Assembly (NCBI GenBank): GCA_020161695.1
Contig: JAIUOO010000026.1
Location: forward strand, 1-64,000
Source: Pseudomonadota bacterium
GTDB lineage: Bacteria > Pseudomonadota > Alphaproteobacteria > Rhizobiales > Phreatobacteraceae
Length of the DNA: 64,000 bases
Direction of reading: 5' to 3'
Shown in pieces: positions 19,351 through 28,011 of this stretch. The notes under the pieces were generated by a model. It was not told where the DNA came from. It did no database searches and saw only the letters and a program-made list of their open reading frames with translations. Within the stretch, counting starts at the first letter, position 1. Every line of letters begins with the position of its first letter. Made by a program: the position numbers and the translations under genes.

Positions 19351-19806
19351 TCACGGCAGCGCCGCGAGGAAGCGGTCGATTTCGTTCGGACGGTCGGGGT
19401 TGAGACAGTTGAGCCCCCTGATACCCTGCAGTCGGGTATCGGCGCTGACGAACCAGTCGCAGCCATGACCGGTCGACGTTGCGATATGGATCGCGTCCGG
19501 AGACTTTAGAGCCGGAAAGCGCGCGCGGAGGCTTGCTGTTTCGCGAAGGATGTCCCTGTCTATGTCCCGGCACAGAAGCGGGGCGGTCTCGCCGGTGAAG
19601 AGCCGCTGGTAGACGGCGACGAGATCGTCGTCGCCATTGCGGATCGGCACGACGAGAACCTCGCTCCAGCTCAGCCAGCTCGTCAGGGCTTCGAGGCGTC
19701 CAGCCTCGACGATGTCCCAGAGGCGTTCGTGCCGGACATTCTGCCCATGCGGGCTCTCGACCAGTCGGATGAAGAAGTTGGCGTCGAGATAAAGCCTCGG
19801 CGCCAT
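19351..19806 (-). CDS. PIN-domain ribonuclease toxin (VapC-like)
   Basis: 151 residues. The PIN fold is supported by the ordered acidic residues Asp8 (LYLDANFF), Glu49 (SWSEVLV), Asp104 (SPDAIHIAT) and Asp123 (SADTRLQG), the usual Mg-binding set of VapC toxins. The ATG follows directly on the antitoxin stop. VapC-type PIN toxins cleave tRNA or rRNA in other bacteria; the target here is unknown. It lies inside the yej operon in the same orientation as the transporter genes, so its transcription may depend on theirs. Confidence 0.88.
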   Translation of the reverse strand: MAPRLYLDANFFIRLVESPHGQNVRHERLWDIVEAGRLEALTSWLSWSEVLVVPIRNGDDDLVAVYQRLFTGETAPLLCRDIDRDILRETASLRARFPALKSPDAIHIATSTGHGCDWFVSADTRLQGIRGLNCLNPDRPNEIDRFLAALP

Positions 19807-20034
19807 TCAGATCGGTCCGCCGTCGCGGATGCGGCGTACCCTCTCCACCGCTTCCTCGTCGCTGCCGAGACGCTGGAACGACAAGCCCTCGGTCATCTGC
19901 CTCAGGCGCTGCGAGGCCGTGAGATGACCCGGCGCTTCCTGCACGATCTCGACGGGACGCGCGGGGTCGAGCCCCTCCCGCAGCTTTTCGGGAAGATCGG
20001 CCACCGACACGATCCTTCGCACCACCTGGTTCAT
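19807..20034 (-). CDS. Putative antitoxin partner of the PIN toxin
   Basis: 75 residues, starting MNQVVRRIVSVADLPEKLRE. The size, position directly upstream and zero spacing to the PIN gene fit a VapB-like antitoxin. The first 30 residues form a short beta-alpha stretch like Phd/AbrB-type antitoxins, and the rest is helical and basic/acidic. I do not see a certain family motif, so the partner assignment rests on context. A gap of 20 nt separates it from the yejE stop. Confidence 0.75.
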   Translation of the reverse strand: MNQVVRRIVSVADLPEKLREGLDPARPVEIVQEAPGHLTASQRLRQMTEGLSFQRLGSDEEAVERVRRIRDGGPI

Positions 20035-20054
20035 GCGCCAAACCTATCACAGGG

Positions 20055-21224
20055 TCACGCGAACGTCTTGCGCGGGTCGAAGGCGTCGCGCACGGCCTCG
20101 CCGACGAAGATGAGCAGCGACAGCATCAGCGCCACGGTGCAGAAACCGGTCAGGGCCAGCCATGGCGCCTGCAGGTTGGACTTGCCCTGCTGAAGCAGTT
20201 CGCCGAGCGAGGGCGAGCCGACCGGCAGGCCGAAGCCGAGGAAGTCGAGCGCGGTCAGGGTCATCACCGAGCCGGACAGCACGAAGGGCATGAAGGTGAT
20301 GGTCGCGACCATGGCGTTCGGCAGCAGGTGCCGCGTCATGATCGTCGGCGCGGCGACACCGAGCGCGCGAGCCGCGTTGACATATTCGAAGTTGCGGGCC
20401 CGCAGGAACTCCGCGCGCACGACATGGACAAGCGACACCCATGAGAACAGCAAGAGGATGCCGAGCAGGACGAAGAACGAGGGTATGAGCACGGACGAGA
20501 TGATCAGCAGCAGGTAGAGCGAGGGGATCGCCGTCCAGATCTCGATGAAGCGCTGGAACAAAAGGTCTGTCCAGCCGCCGAAATAGCCCTGCACCGCGCC
20601 CGCCGCGACGCCGATGACGGAGGACACCAGGGTCAGCGCCAGGCCGAACAGCACGGAGATGCGGAAGCCGTAGACGATGCGCGCCACCACGTCGCGGCCC
20701 TGGTCGTCGGTGCCGAGCCAGTTCCAGTTGCCGAGAGCGCAGTAGCTCGCCCCCTGCGGCCGCTGTCCCCTGGGCATGGCCTCGGCCGCCGTGCAGTTCG
20801 GCAGCTTGTCCTGCTGCATCCATGTCGGCGCGGAGGGGAAGGGCGTCAGCGGGTCCTTCACGGTCGCCGAGGAATTGTAGCGGATCAGCGGCCAGACCAC
20901 GCTCGCCTTCCGCTCGTCGAAATGGTCGAGCAGGAAGGCGTCCTTGTAGTCGGCGGGCGTCTCGAACTCGCCGCCCAGCTGCTTCTCCGAATAGTTGAAC
21001 AGGACGGGGTAGAAGTTCTGCCCGTCGAGCCGGACGAACAGCGGCCGGTCATTGACCAGCACCTCCGCGAACAGCGTCACGGCGAACAGGACGAGGAAGA
21101 TCCACAGGCTCCATGCGCCGCGCCGGTTGGCCCTGAAATTGGCCCAGCGGCGCTGGTTGAGCGGCGAGAGCCGGGGCCGCCTCGCGGCGGGCGCCTCAGT
21201 AAGGCGGGCAGTGGTCGCATCCAT
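20055..21224 (-). CDS. yejE: Microcin C/oligopeptide ABC transporter permease YejE
   Basis: 389 residues. A membrane segment near residue 40 is followed by a long periplasmic stretch (ILVLF...FSAPTWMQQDKLPNCTAAE) typical of YejE, then five further membrane segments. The DPP-family EAA-like loop shows as ARNFEYVNAARALGVAAPTI around residue 280. It couples to YejF and YejB. Start MDATTARL lies 4 nt after the yejB stop. The stop is followed by a toxin-antitoxin pair instead of yejF. Confidence 0.94.
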   Translation of the reverse strand: MDATTARLTEAPAARRPRLSPLNQRRWANFRANRRGAWSLWIFLVLFAVTLFAEVLVNDRPLFVRLDGQNFYPVLFNYSEKQLGGEFETPADYKDAFLLDHFDERKASVVWPLIRYNSSATVKDPLTPFPSAPTWMQQDKLPNCTAAEAMPRGQRPQGASYCALGNWNWLGTDDQGRDVVARIVYGFRISVLFGLALTLVSSVIGVAAGAVQGYFGGWTDLLFQRFIEIWTAIPSLYLLLIISSVLIPSFFVLLGILLLFSWVSLVHVVRAEFLRARNFEYVNAARALGVAAPTIMTRHLLPNAMVATITFMPFVLSGSVMTLTALDFLGFGLPVGSPSLGELLQQGKSNLQAPWLALTGFCTVALMLSLLIFVGEAVRDAFDPRKTFA

Positions 21225-21227
21225 CGC

Positions 21228-22328
21228 TCAGACCTCCCGCGCCTCGAAGTCGATGCGCGGATCGACCCAGGTGTACATGAGGTCCGAGATGAGGTTCACG
21301 ACCAGTCCGACCAGCGAGAAAATGAACAGCGTCGCGAAGACCACGGGATAGTCGCGGTTCAGCACGCTCTCGAAGCCGAGCAGGCCGAGCCCGTCCAGCG
21401 AGAAGATCGTCTCGATCAGCAGCGAGCCCGTGAAGAAGGCGTGGACGAAGGCGCCGGGAAAGCCGGCGATGACGATCAGCATGGCGTTGCGGAACACGTG
21501 GCCGTAGAGCACGCCGCGCTCGTCGAGGCCCTTGGCGCGCGCGGTCATGACGTACTGTTTGCGCACTTCCTCGAGGAACGAGTTCTTGGTCAGCAGCGTC
21601 ATGGTGGCGAAGGCGCCGAGCGCCATGGCGGTCAGCGGCAAAGCGAGGTGCCAGGCATAGTCGACCGCCTTCTGCCACAGGTTCATCTGCGCCCAGTTGT
21701 CGGACCACAGGCCCCTGAGCGGGAACCAGTCGAGGAACGATCCGCCGGCGAAGACCACGATCAGGAGGATGGCGAACAGGAAGCCCGGCACTGCATAGCC
21801 GATGATGATCACGCCTGAAGTCCACACGTCGAAGCGCGAGCCGTCGCGCATCGCCTTGGCGATGCCCAGCGGGATCGAGATGCAGTAAGTCAGCAGCGTC
21901 AGCCAGAGCCCGAGCGAGATCGAGACCGGCAGCTTCTCCTTGATCAGCTGGATCACCGAGACGTCGCGGAAATAGCTCTTGCCGAAATCGAACCGCGCAT
22001 AGTTCCAGATCATCAGCAGGAACCGCTCGTGCGCCGGCTTGTCGAAGCCGAACTGCTTTTCGAGCTGGGCGATGAATTGCGGATCGAGCCCCTGCGCCCC
22101 GCGATAGCCGGTGGCGCCGACCTCGCCCGCCGCCGCGGCGGTCGCCGCCGAATCGGCCCCGCCGCCCGAGACGCGCTGCGTCGCCGAGACGTCGTTGCCG
22201 GTCAGCTGGGCGATGACGCGCTCGACGGGGCCGCCCGGCGCGAACTGCACCACCAGGAACGAGATCAGCATGATGCCGAGGATGGTCGGCACCATCAGCA
22301 GGATGCGCCGGATGATATAGCTGAGCAT
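21228..22328 (-). CDS. yejB: Microcin C/oligopeptide ABC transporter permease YejB
   Basis: 366 residues. It opens MLSYIIRRILLMVPTILGIM and then FAPGGPVERV, the conserved N-terminus of DppB/YejB permeases. A second conserved block (TMTLLTKNSFLEEVRKQYV, then AKGLDERGVL) is the ATPase-contacting EAA loop. The window shows no yejA binding protein before it: the upstream gene is a glyoxalase-fold protein on the same strand 89 nt away. Confidence 0.94.
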   Translation of the reverse strand: MLSYIIRRILLMVPTILGIMLISFLVVQFAPGGPVERVIAQLTGNDVSATQRVSGGGADSAATAAAAGEVGATGYRGAQGLDPQFIAQLEKQFGFDKPAHERFLLMIWNYARFDFGKSYFRDVSVIQLIKEKLPVSISLGLWLTLLTYCISIPLGIAKAMRDGSRFDVWTSGVIIIGYAVPGFLFAILLIVVFAGGSFLDWFPLRGLWSDNWAQMNLWQKAVDYAWHLALPLTAMALGAFATMTLLTKNSFLEEVRKQYVMTARAKGLDERGVLYGHVFRNAMLIVIAGFPGAFVHAFFTGSLLIETIFSLDGLGLLGFESVLNRDYPVVFATLFIFSLVGLVVNLISDLMYTWVDPRIDFEAREV

Positions 22329-22417
22329 GATGCTCCACGTTCGGGTGCCGGGACTCCCGCGTCAATAGGCGGATGCCGCGGCGGAATGACAGCGGGGCGG
22401 TCCCGCCGCCCGACGGT

Positions 22418-22975
22418 TCAGCTATGCCGCTGCTCGCAGAAGCGGATGCGGTTGCCGAAGGGGTCGTGGACCGTCACCTCCAGCCCCCAGTCGGCCTTTT
22501 CGAGGCCGGGCCGGTTGCTGCGGTAGTTCTTCGCCAGAAGCTCGGCATGGAACGCCTCGATCCCTTCCATCCGGCAGAAGCAGTTCGCGCCGGGGCTGGC
22601 ATCGCCGTGATGTTCCGACAGGTGGATCAGGAGATCGCCGCGCGAGAGCTGCATGTAGAGCGGTGCGCCCGGATGGAACCGGTGTTCCCAGTCGACGGCG
22701 AAGCCGAGGAAGCCGACATAGAACTCGCGTGCCTTCGCCTCGTCGAAGAAGCGGATGATCGGGATCGCCGGCTTGAACCGGACGCCGGTCTTTCTCGCGG
22801 CTTTCGCCTCGGCCTCCTCGGCGGCGATCCGTGCCGCATGGGTGTTCCAGTCGGCGAACCCGAACATGCGGGCGACGAGTTCGAGGGCCTGGTCGTGGCT
22901 GATGTCGAGGGACTTTGCCGCCAGTTCCTCGCGCAGGGTCTTGGCCATGGTCTTGGCATTATGAAACGAGCGCAT
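22418..22975 (-). CDS. Glyoxalase superfamily (VOC) protein
   Basis: 185 residues. The N-terminal 60 residues form a helical extension (FHNAKTMAKTLREELAAKSL, then SHDQALELVARMFGFADWNT) seen in a subgroup of glyoxalase/bleomycin-resistance-like proteins. The VOC part follows with PIIRFFDEAKAREFYVGFLG, GAPLYMQLSRGDLLIHLSEH and VHDPFGNRIRFCEQR. It lacks enough data to name a substrate; metal-binding His/Glu residues are only partly clear. It stands 89 nt ahead of yejB on the same strand. Confidence 0.85.
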   Translation of the reverse strand: MRSFHNAKTMAKTLREELAAKSLDISHDQALELVARMFGFADWNTHAARIAAEEAEAKAARKTGVRFKPAIPIIRFFDEAKAREFYVGFLGFAVDWEHRFHPGAPLYMQLSRGDLLIHLSEHHGDASPGANCFCRMEGIEAFHAELLAKNYRSNRPGLEKADWGLEVTVHDPFGNRIRFCEQRHS

Positions 22976-23392
22976 GGGCGCCGATCCTTAGTCGGTTCAG
23001 GCGAATGGTCGATCAGGGCCCGCATTGCTGACGCTGTCGCCTGTCCACGATCGGGATCGGTGATGAGCGCTTGTGTGTCGATACGTTCACCGGACCTTCG
23101 GGAGAAGGCGCGGGCGGCAGGCCGTATCAGCCTTCGCCATTCTACGGCGGGCGAGGCAAAGGGCAATGCACGAGACCTGCATCGACGAATTGCGTCCTTC
23201 GAGGCTCGCTCTCGCTCGCACCTCAGGATGAGGGAGGCTGGTGATTGGCATCAGTGCCTACCGAAGTGCTGCCGTCGTGCTTCATTCAACAGCCGTGCAA
23301 TTCGATTTCCCCCTCATCCTGAGCTGCGAGGGCTTCAGCCCGAGCCTCGAAGGACGCACTTGCCGGATGCAATGCGGTCCGCAGCGCCTGCC
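22976..23392. other. Intergenic region with B-type repeats
   Basis: About 415 bp before the glyoxalase gene and after the racemase stop. The right half carries an inverted pair of B-type repeats (23186-23363). The left half (22976-23160) has no recognised gene. It must hold the glyoxalase promoter. Confidence 0.5.
23186..23363. repeat. B-type inverted repeat pair, second locus
   Basis: The left unit runs TGCGTCCTTCGAGGCTCGCT to CTCAGGATGAGGG (23186-23235). The right unit is its inverted counterpart (CCCTCATCCTGAG to GAGCCTCGAAGGACGC, 23311-23357). They are separated by 75 bp of unrelated sequence. It resembles the pair near 15.9 kb. Confidence 0.65.
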
Positions 23393-24052
23393 TCAGCCCA
23401 CCGCGATCGTGCCGATGGCCATGGTCACCGCCGCCTGCGTCGGGTCGATCACCGGAATGCCCAGCGCCTCTTCCAGCGGCTTCCTGTGGCGCGCCATGCC
23501 GGCGCAGCCCATGACGATGGCGCTGGCGCCGTCCTGTTCCTTCAGCAGCCGGCCGACCTCGATCATCCGCCCGAGCGTGCCCTCGCCGGAGGCGCTTTCC
23601 GCCACCGACATTTCCAGCGCTCGCTCGCCCGCGAGGCGGTCCATCAGCCCCATCTGGCGGAGATAGCGGATATGGCGCGGGATCGACCGCGACTTGATCG
23701 CGATGACGCCGAAGCGTTCGGCCCGCGCCAGCGCCGTCAGCACGCCGGATTCGGCGATGCCGAAGACCGGCCGCGACGTGCCCTCGCGCGCCACATGCAG
23801 GCCGGGGTCGGAATAGCAGGCGATGACGAAGGCATCGGCCTCGTTATTCGCCTCGATCTTCCGCCGCAGCGGAATCGCGACGCTTTCGACATGCTCCTGC
23901 GTCTCGATGCCGAACGGCCCTTCGGCCAGCGTCTCGCAGATGATCTCCGGTCCCTCCGCATAGGTCAGCGGCTTCACCGCCTGCCGGAGGCCTTCGGTGA
24001 CGGCCTCGTTGGAGTTCGGGTTGATGACGAGGATACGAGGTCTGCGCGACAT
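23393..24052 (-). CDS. Aspartate/glutamate/hydantoin racemase family protein
   Basis: 219 residues of the Asp/Glu/hydantoin racemase fold. The start RPRILVINPNSNEAVTEGL is a hallmark of hydantoin racemases. Two active-site cysteines show as VIACYSDPGLH and VMGCAGMARH. Hydantoin racemases interconvert D- and L-5-substituted hydantoins. Divergent to a dihydropyrimidinase with a 71-bp shared upstream region, it probably belongs to the same hydantoin/pyrimidine catabolic pathway. Confidence 0.88.
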   Translation of the reverse strand: MSRRPRILVINPNSNEAVTEGLRQAVKPLTYAEGPEIICETLAEGPFGIETQEHVESVAIPLRRKIEANNEADAFVIACYSDPGLHVAREGTSRPVFGIAESGVLTALARAERFGVIAIKSRSIPRHIRYLRQMGLMDRLAGERALEMSVAESASGEGTLGRMIEVGRLLKEQDGASAIVMGCAGMARHRKPLEEALGIPVIDPTQAAVTMAIGTIAVG

Positions 24053-24123
24053 GGAATTCCGCCCGAAGCTGGTGTGTGTCTATTGTCCGCCGCCTCAAGC
24101 CCCCCGTCCACCCGGAGACGCAC

Positions 24124-25605
24124 ATGTCAGCCTCGCCCTATGATCTCGTCATCCGCGGCGGCACCGTCGGCACGGCGGGCGGCACCTATCCGGCCGATGT
24201 GGCGGTGAAGGGCGAGACCATCGTCGCCATCGGGCAGGGGCTCCCCGCCGGCGTCCGCGAGATCGACGCCTCCGGCAAGCTGGTCCTGCCCGGCGGCATC
24301 GACACCCATACCCATATCGAGCAGGTCTCGGCCGGCGGCCTTCTCAACGCCGACACCTTCGAAAGCGCCACGACCTCCGCCGCCTTCGGCGGCAACACGA
24401 CGGTCGTGTCCTTCGCCGCCCAGCATCGCGGTCTCGATCTCCGCAAGGTGGTCGACGACTACGCGAAGCTGGCGGATCGCGGCGCGCTGATCGACTACGC
24501 CTTCCACATGATCGTCGCCAATCCCGACCAGAAGACCATCGAGACGGATCTGCCGGCGCTGATCAGGGAGGGCCATGCCTCGATCAAGGTCTTCATGACC
24601 TACGATCTGATCAAGGTGGACGACGAGCCGCTCCTCGACGTGCTGCTCACCGCCCGCGAGAACCGGGCGCTGGTCTGCGTCCACGCCGAGAACCACGGCA
24701 TGATCTCGTGGATGGGCAAGCGCCTCGTGAAGAAGGGCTATGTTCAGCCGAAATATCACGCGATCAGCCATCCCCGGGGCTCGGAAGCCGAGGCCTTCAC
24801 CCGGCTCATCGCGCTCTCCGCGCTGATCGACCAGCCGATCATGATCTTCCACGTCTCCACCGCCGAGGGCGCGCAGGTCATCCGCGATGCTCGCGCGCAG
24901 GGGCTGAAGGTCTTCGCGGAAACCTGCCCGCAATATCTGTTCATGACGAAGCACGACCTCGACAAGCCCGGCATGGAGGGCGCGAAATGGATGTGCTCGC
25001 CGCCGCCGCGCGACGCGGCGGATCAGGAGGCGCTCTGGCGGGCGCTGGCGCTCGGCGACCTGCAGACCGTCACCTCCGACCACGCCCCCTACCGTTTCGA
25101 CGAGACCGGCAAGCTCTCGGCCGGGCCGAACGCCAATTTCAAGCAGATCGCCAACGGCCTGCCAGGCCTCGAAGTGCGCCTGCCGCTGATGTTCGACGCC
25201 ATGGTCTCGAAGGGCCGGCCGGAATTCGACGGCCGCGGCCTCGAAGCCTTCGTCAACCTGACCGCGACGCAGCCCGCGCAGATCTACAACCTGCCGAAGA
25301 AGGGCCAGATCGCCCCCGGCTTCGACGCCGACATCGCCATCTGGGAGCCGAAGAAGCAGGTGACGATCACCGACGCGGCCATGCACGACCTGACGGGGTT
25401 CACGCCCTTCGCCGGCACGACGGTCACCGGCTGGCCGGTCACGGTTATCAGGCGCGGTTCCGAGGTCGTCTCGGACGGGCAGCTGGTCGCGAAAGCCGGC
25501 TCCGGCCGCTGGCTGAAGCGCACCGGTGGCTGGGCCGCCGAGCCGACCGGTCGTCTGACGTCGGACATGGACCCGGCGACCAATTTCGGCGCGAGGATTC
25601 TGTGA
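24124..25605 (+). CDS. Dihydropyrimidinase/hydantoinase
   Basis: 493 residues of the cyclic amidohydrolase family. The binuclear metal centre is visible: HTH (His62, His64), the bridging Lys155 in ASIKVFMTY, His in VHAENHG and FHVSTAEG, and Asp in SDHAPYRFDE. These hydrolyse dihydropyrimidines or 5-substituted hydantoins to N-carbamoyl amino acids. I start at the ATG at 24124 because the family starts here (MSASPYDLVIRGG). No carbamoylase gene is adjacent in this window. It is divergent from a racemase. Confidence 0.93.
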   Translation: MSASPYDLVIRGGTVGTAGGTYPADVAVKGETIVAIGQGLPAGVREIDASGKLVLPGGIDTHTHIEQVSAGGLLNADTFESATTSAAFGGNTTVVSFAAQHRGLDLRKVVDDYAKLADRGALIDYAFHMIVANPDQKTIETDLPALIREGHASIKVFMTYDLIKVDDEPLLDVLLTARENRALVCVHAENHGMISWMGKRLVKKGYVQPKYHAISHPRGSEAEAFTRLIALSALIDQPIMIFHVSTAEGAQVIRDARAQGLKVFAETCPQYLFMTKHDLDKPGMEGAKWMCSPPPRDAADQEALWRALALGDLQTVTSDHAPYRFDETGKLSAGPNANFKQIANGLPGLEVRLPLMFDAMVSKGRPEFDGRGLEAFVNLTATQPAQIYNLPKKGQIAPGFDADIAIWEPKKQVTITDAAMHDLTGFTPFAGTTVTGWPVTVIRRGSEVVSDGQLVAKAGSGRWLKRTGGWAAEPTGRLTSDMDPATNFGARIL

Positions 25606-25633
25606 ACTTGCGAGGTCGCAACAGCCTCATCGC

Positions 25634-25722
25634 GTCATGGCCGGGCTTGTCCCGGCCATCCACGACTTGAACACGCCCCGAAAAGGCAAGCCGTGGATGC
25701 CCGGCACAGGGCCGGGCATGAC
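25634..25722. repeat. REPIN-like doublet, copy A2
   Basis: Nearly identical to copy A1: the same hairpins, ATCCACGACTTGAACAC arm and GTGGATGCCCGGCAC counter-arm. It lies after the dihydropyrimidinase stop and before the M3 peptidase gene. Confidence 0.85.
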
Positions 25723-25808
25723 GAGTTGTCGCGGTCGCTTTCACACGCACTTCAGCAACTCTGCGTCCCGGTCTTGAGCCCGTCGCCTTTGCTCGCCACA
25801 TTGGCCCG

Positions 25809-27857
25809 ATGACGACAAGCACCGAGAATCCCTTCTTCCGCCCCTGGACCACGCCGTTCGGGATCGCGCCCTTCCCCGAGATCGCCATCGACGACTACCG
25901 CCCCGCCTTCGACCGGGCGCTGGCGGAGCATCGCGCCGAGATCGAGGTGATCGCCACCAATCCCGACGCGCCGACCTTCGCCAACACGATCGACGCGCTG
26001 GAAACGGGCGGCCATGCGCTCGACCGCCTCTGCGGCGTGTTCTTCAACCTTGCGGGCTCGGATGCGACCGACGCCATCCAGGCGATCCAGCGCGAGATCG
26101 CGCCGGTCCTCGCCCAGCATTCCAACGCGATCGCGCTCGACCCGCGCCTCTTCGCGCGCATCCGGGCGCTGCACGACAAGCGCGACCACCTGCATCTGAC
26201 GCCCGAACAGGTCCGCGTGCTGGAGAAGACCTACAAGAACTTCGTGCGCGGTGGCGCGGCGCTCGACGAGGCCGCCAAGGAGCGCATGCGCGCCGTCACC
26301 GAGCGCCTCGCCGTGCTCGGCACGTCCTTCTCGCAGAACGTGCTGAAGGACGAATCCACCTGGACGCTGGCCCTGTCGGAGGCCGATCTCGACGGCCTGC
26401 CGGACTTCCTGAAATCGGCGCTGGCCCAGGCCGCCAAGGATCGCGGCCGGGACGGCTACGTGATGACGCTCGGCCGCTCCATGGTCGAGCCCTTCCTGAC
26501 GCTCTCCCCCCGCCGCGACCTGCGCGAGACCGTGTTCAAGGCGTGGGTCAGGCGCGGCGAGATGGGCGGCGACACCGACAACACCGCCATCGTCGCCGAG
26601 ACCGTGAAGCTGCGTATCGAGCGGGCGAACCTTCTGGGCTATCCGACCTTCGCCGCCTTCAAGCTCGACGAGACCATGGCCAAGACGCCGGGCTCCGTCC
26701 GCTCGCTGCTCGACCGCGTCTGGAGCAAGGCCGTCATCCGGGCAGCCAAGGAGCGCGCCGACCTTGCCGAGGTCGCCCGCGCCGAGGGCATGAACGATGC
26801 GATCGAGCCGTGGGATTACCGCTTCTATGCCGAGAAGCTGCGCCAGCAGCGCCATTCCCTCGATGAAGCCGCGCTGAAGCCCTACTTCCAGCTCGACCGG
26901 ATCATCGAGGCGTCCTTCGAGGTCGCCCGCCGCCTGTTCGGCGTCGAATTCCGCCCACGGCCGGACGTGGCAGTCTATCACCCCGACGTGCGCGCCTTCG
27001 AGATGTTCCGCGGCGGCGAGAGCCTCGGCCTGTTCCTCGGCGACTATTTCGCCCGCACCACCAAGCGCTCCGGCGCCTGGATGAGCGCCTTCCGCAGCCA
27101 GGAGAAGCTGTCCGGCAACGTCCTGCCGATCATCGTCAACGTCATGAACTTCGCCAAGCCCGCCGAGGGCAAGCCGGCGCTGCTGTCCTTCGACGATGCC
27201 CGCACGCTGTTCCACGAATTCGGTCACGGCCTGCACGGCCTGCTGTCCGACGTGACCTATCCGCTTCTCTCGGGCACATCCGTCGCGCGCGACTTCGTCG
27301 AGTTTCCCTCGCAGCTCTACGAGCACTGGCTGGAGCGCCCGGAAATCCTCGGCACCTACGCGGTCCACGCCGAGACCGGCGCGCCCATGCCGAAGGAGCT
27401 GATCGACCGGCTGATCGCCGCGCGCACCTTCAATCAGGGCTATGCGACGGTTGAATATACCTCCTCCGCGCTGGTCGACATGGCCTTCCACTCGCTGGAG
27501 AGCGTCGAGGGCATCGACCCCGTCGCCTTCGAGAAGGCGGAACTCGCCCGCATCGGCATGCCCGAGGGCATGGTCATGCGCCACCGCACGCCGCATTTCG
27601 CCCATGTCTTCTCGGGCGACGGCTATTCCGCCGGCTACTACAGCTACATGTGGTCGGAGGTGCTGGACGCCGACGGCTTCGCGGCCTTCGAGCAGGCCGG
27701 CGACGTCTTCGACCCGAAACTGGCGGAGCGGCTCGGCCTCTATGTCTATTCGGCCGGCAACACGCGCGACCCACTGGAGGCCTATGTCGCCTTCCGCGGC
27801 CGCGAGCCGGACCCGGAGGCGCTTCTGGTCAAGCGCGGACTGGCCGACGCGGCCTGA
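25809..27857 (+). CDS. M3 family metallopeptidase (peptidyl-dipeptidase Dcp-like)
   Basis: 682 residues, the usual length of Dcp/oligopeptidase A-type zinc peptidases. The M3 motif HEFGH is at residues 469-473, with the downstream Glu in DFVEFPSQLYEHWL. Other family blocks (LFLGDYFARTTKRSGAWM, GYYSYMWSEVLDAD) fit. Likely cytoplasmic, as no signal peptide is seen; it would trim dipeptides or degrade short peptides. ATG at 25809 follows a weak ribosome site; nothing else competes. It is monocistronic between repeats A2 and A3. Confidence 0.94.
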   Translation: MTTSTENPFFRPWTTPFGIAPFPEIAIDDYRPAFDRALAEHRAEIEVIATNPDAPTFANTIDALETGGHALDRLCGVFFNLAGSDATDAIQAIQREIAPVLAQHSNAIALDPRLFARIRALHDKRDHLHLTPEQVRVLEKTYKNFVRGGAALDEAAKERMRAVTERLAVLGTSFSQNVLKDESTWTLALSEADLDGLPDFLKSALAQAAKDRGRDGYVMTLGRSMVEPFLTLSPRRDLRETVFKAWVRRGEMGGDTDNTAIVAETVKLRIERANLLGYPTFAAFKLDETMAKTPGSVRSLLDRVWSKAVIRAAKERADLAEVARAEGMNDAIEPWDYRFYAEKLRQQRHSLDEAALKPYFQLDRIIEASFEVARRLFGVEFRPRPDVAVYHPDVRAFEMFRGGESLGLFLGDYFARTTKRSGAWMSAFRSQEKLSGNVLPIIVNVMNFAKPAEGKPALLSFDDARTLFHEFGHGLHGLLSDVTYPLLSGTSVARDFVEFPSQLYEHWLERPEILGTYAVHAETGAPMPKELIDRLIAARTFNQGYATVEYTSSALVDMAFHSLESVEGIDPVAFEKAELARIGMPEGMVMRHRTPHFAHVFSGDGYSAGYYSYMWSEVLDADGFAAFEQAGDVFDPKLAERLGLYVYSAGNTRDPLEAYVAFRGREPDPEALLVKRGLADAA

Positions 27858-27880
27858 GGGCGCGGCAAAGCACCCGGCTC

Positions 27881-27967
27881 GTCATGCCCGTCGTTGTGGG
27901 GCATCCACGAACTTCTGGAACGTGCAGTGTTCGAGACGTGGATGGCCGGGCCGAGCCCGGCCATGAC
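27881..27967. repeat. REPIN-like doublet, copy A3 (reverse orientation)
   Basis: Diverged copy in the opposite order: GCCCGTCGTTGTGGGGCATCCACGA on the left and ACGTGGATGGCCGGGCCGAG on the right. It sits between the convergent M3 peptidase and trypsin-like protease genes. Confidence 0.75.
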
Positions 27968-28011
27968 GTTGTGGGAGATATCCGCAATCGCGCGCGGAAT
28001 GGCGCGGCTCG

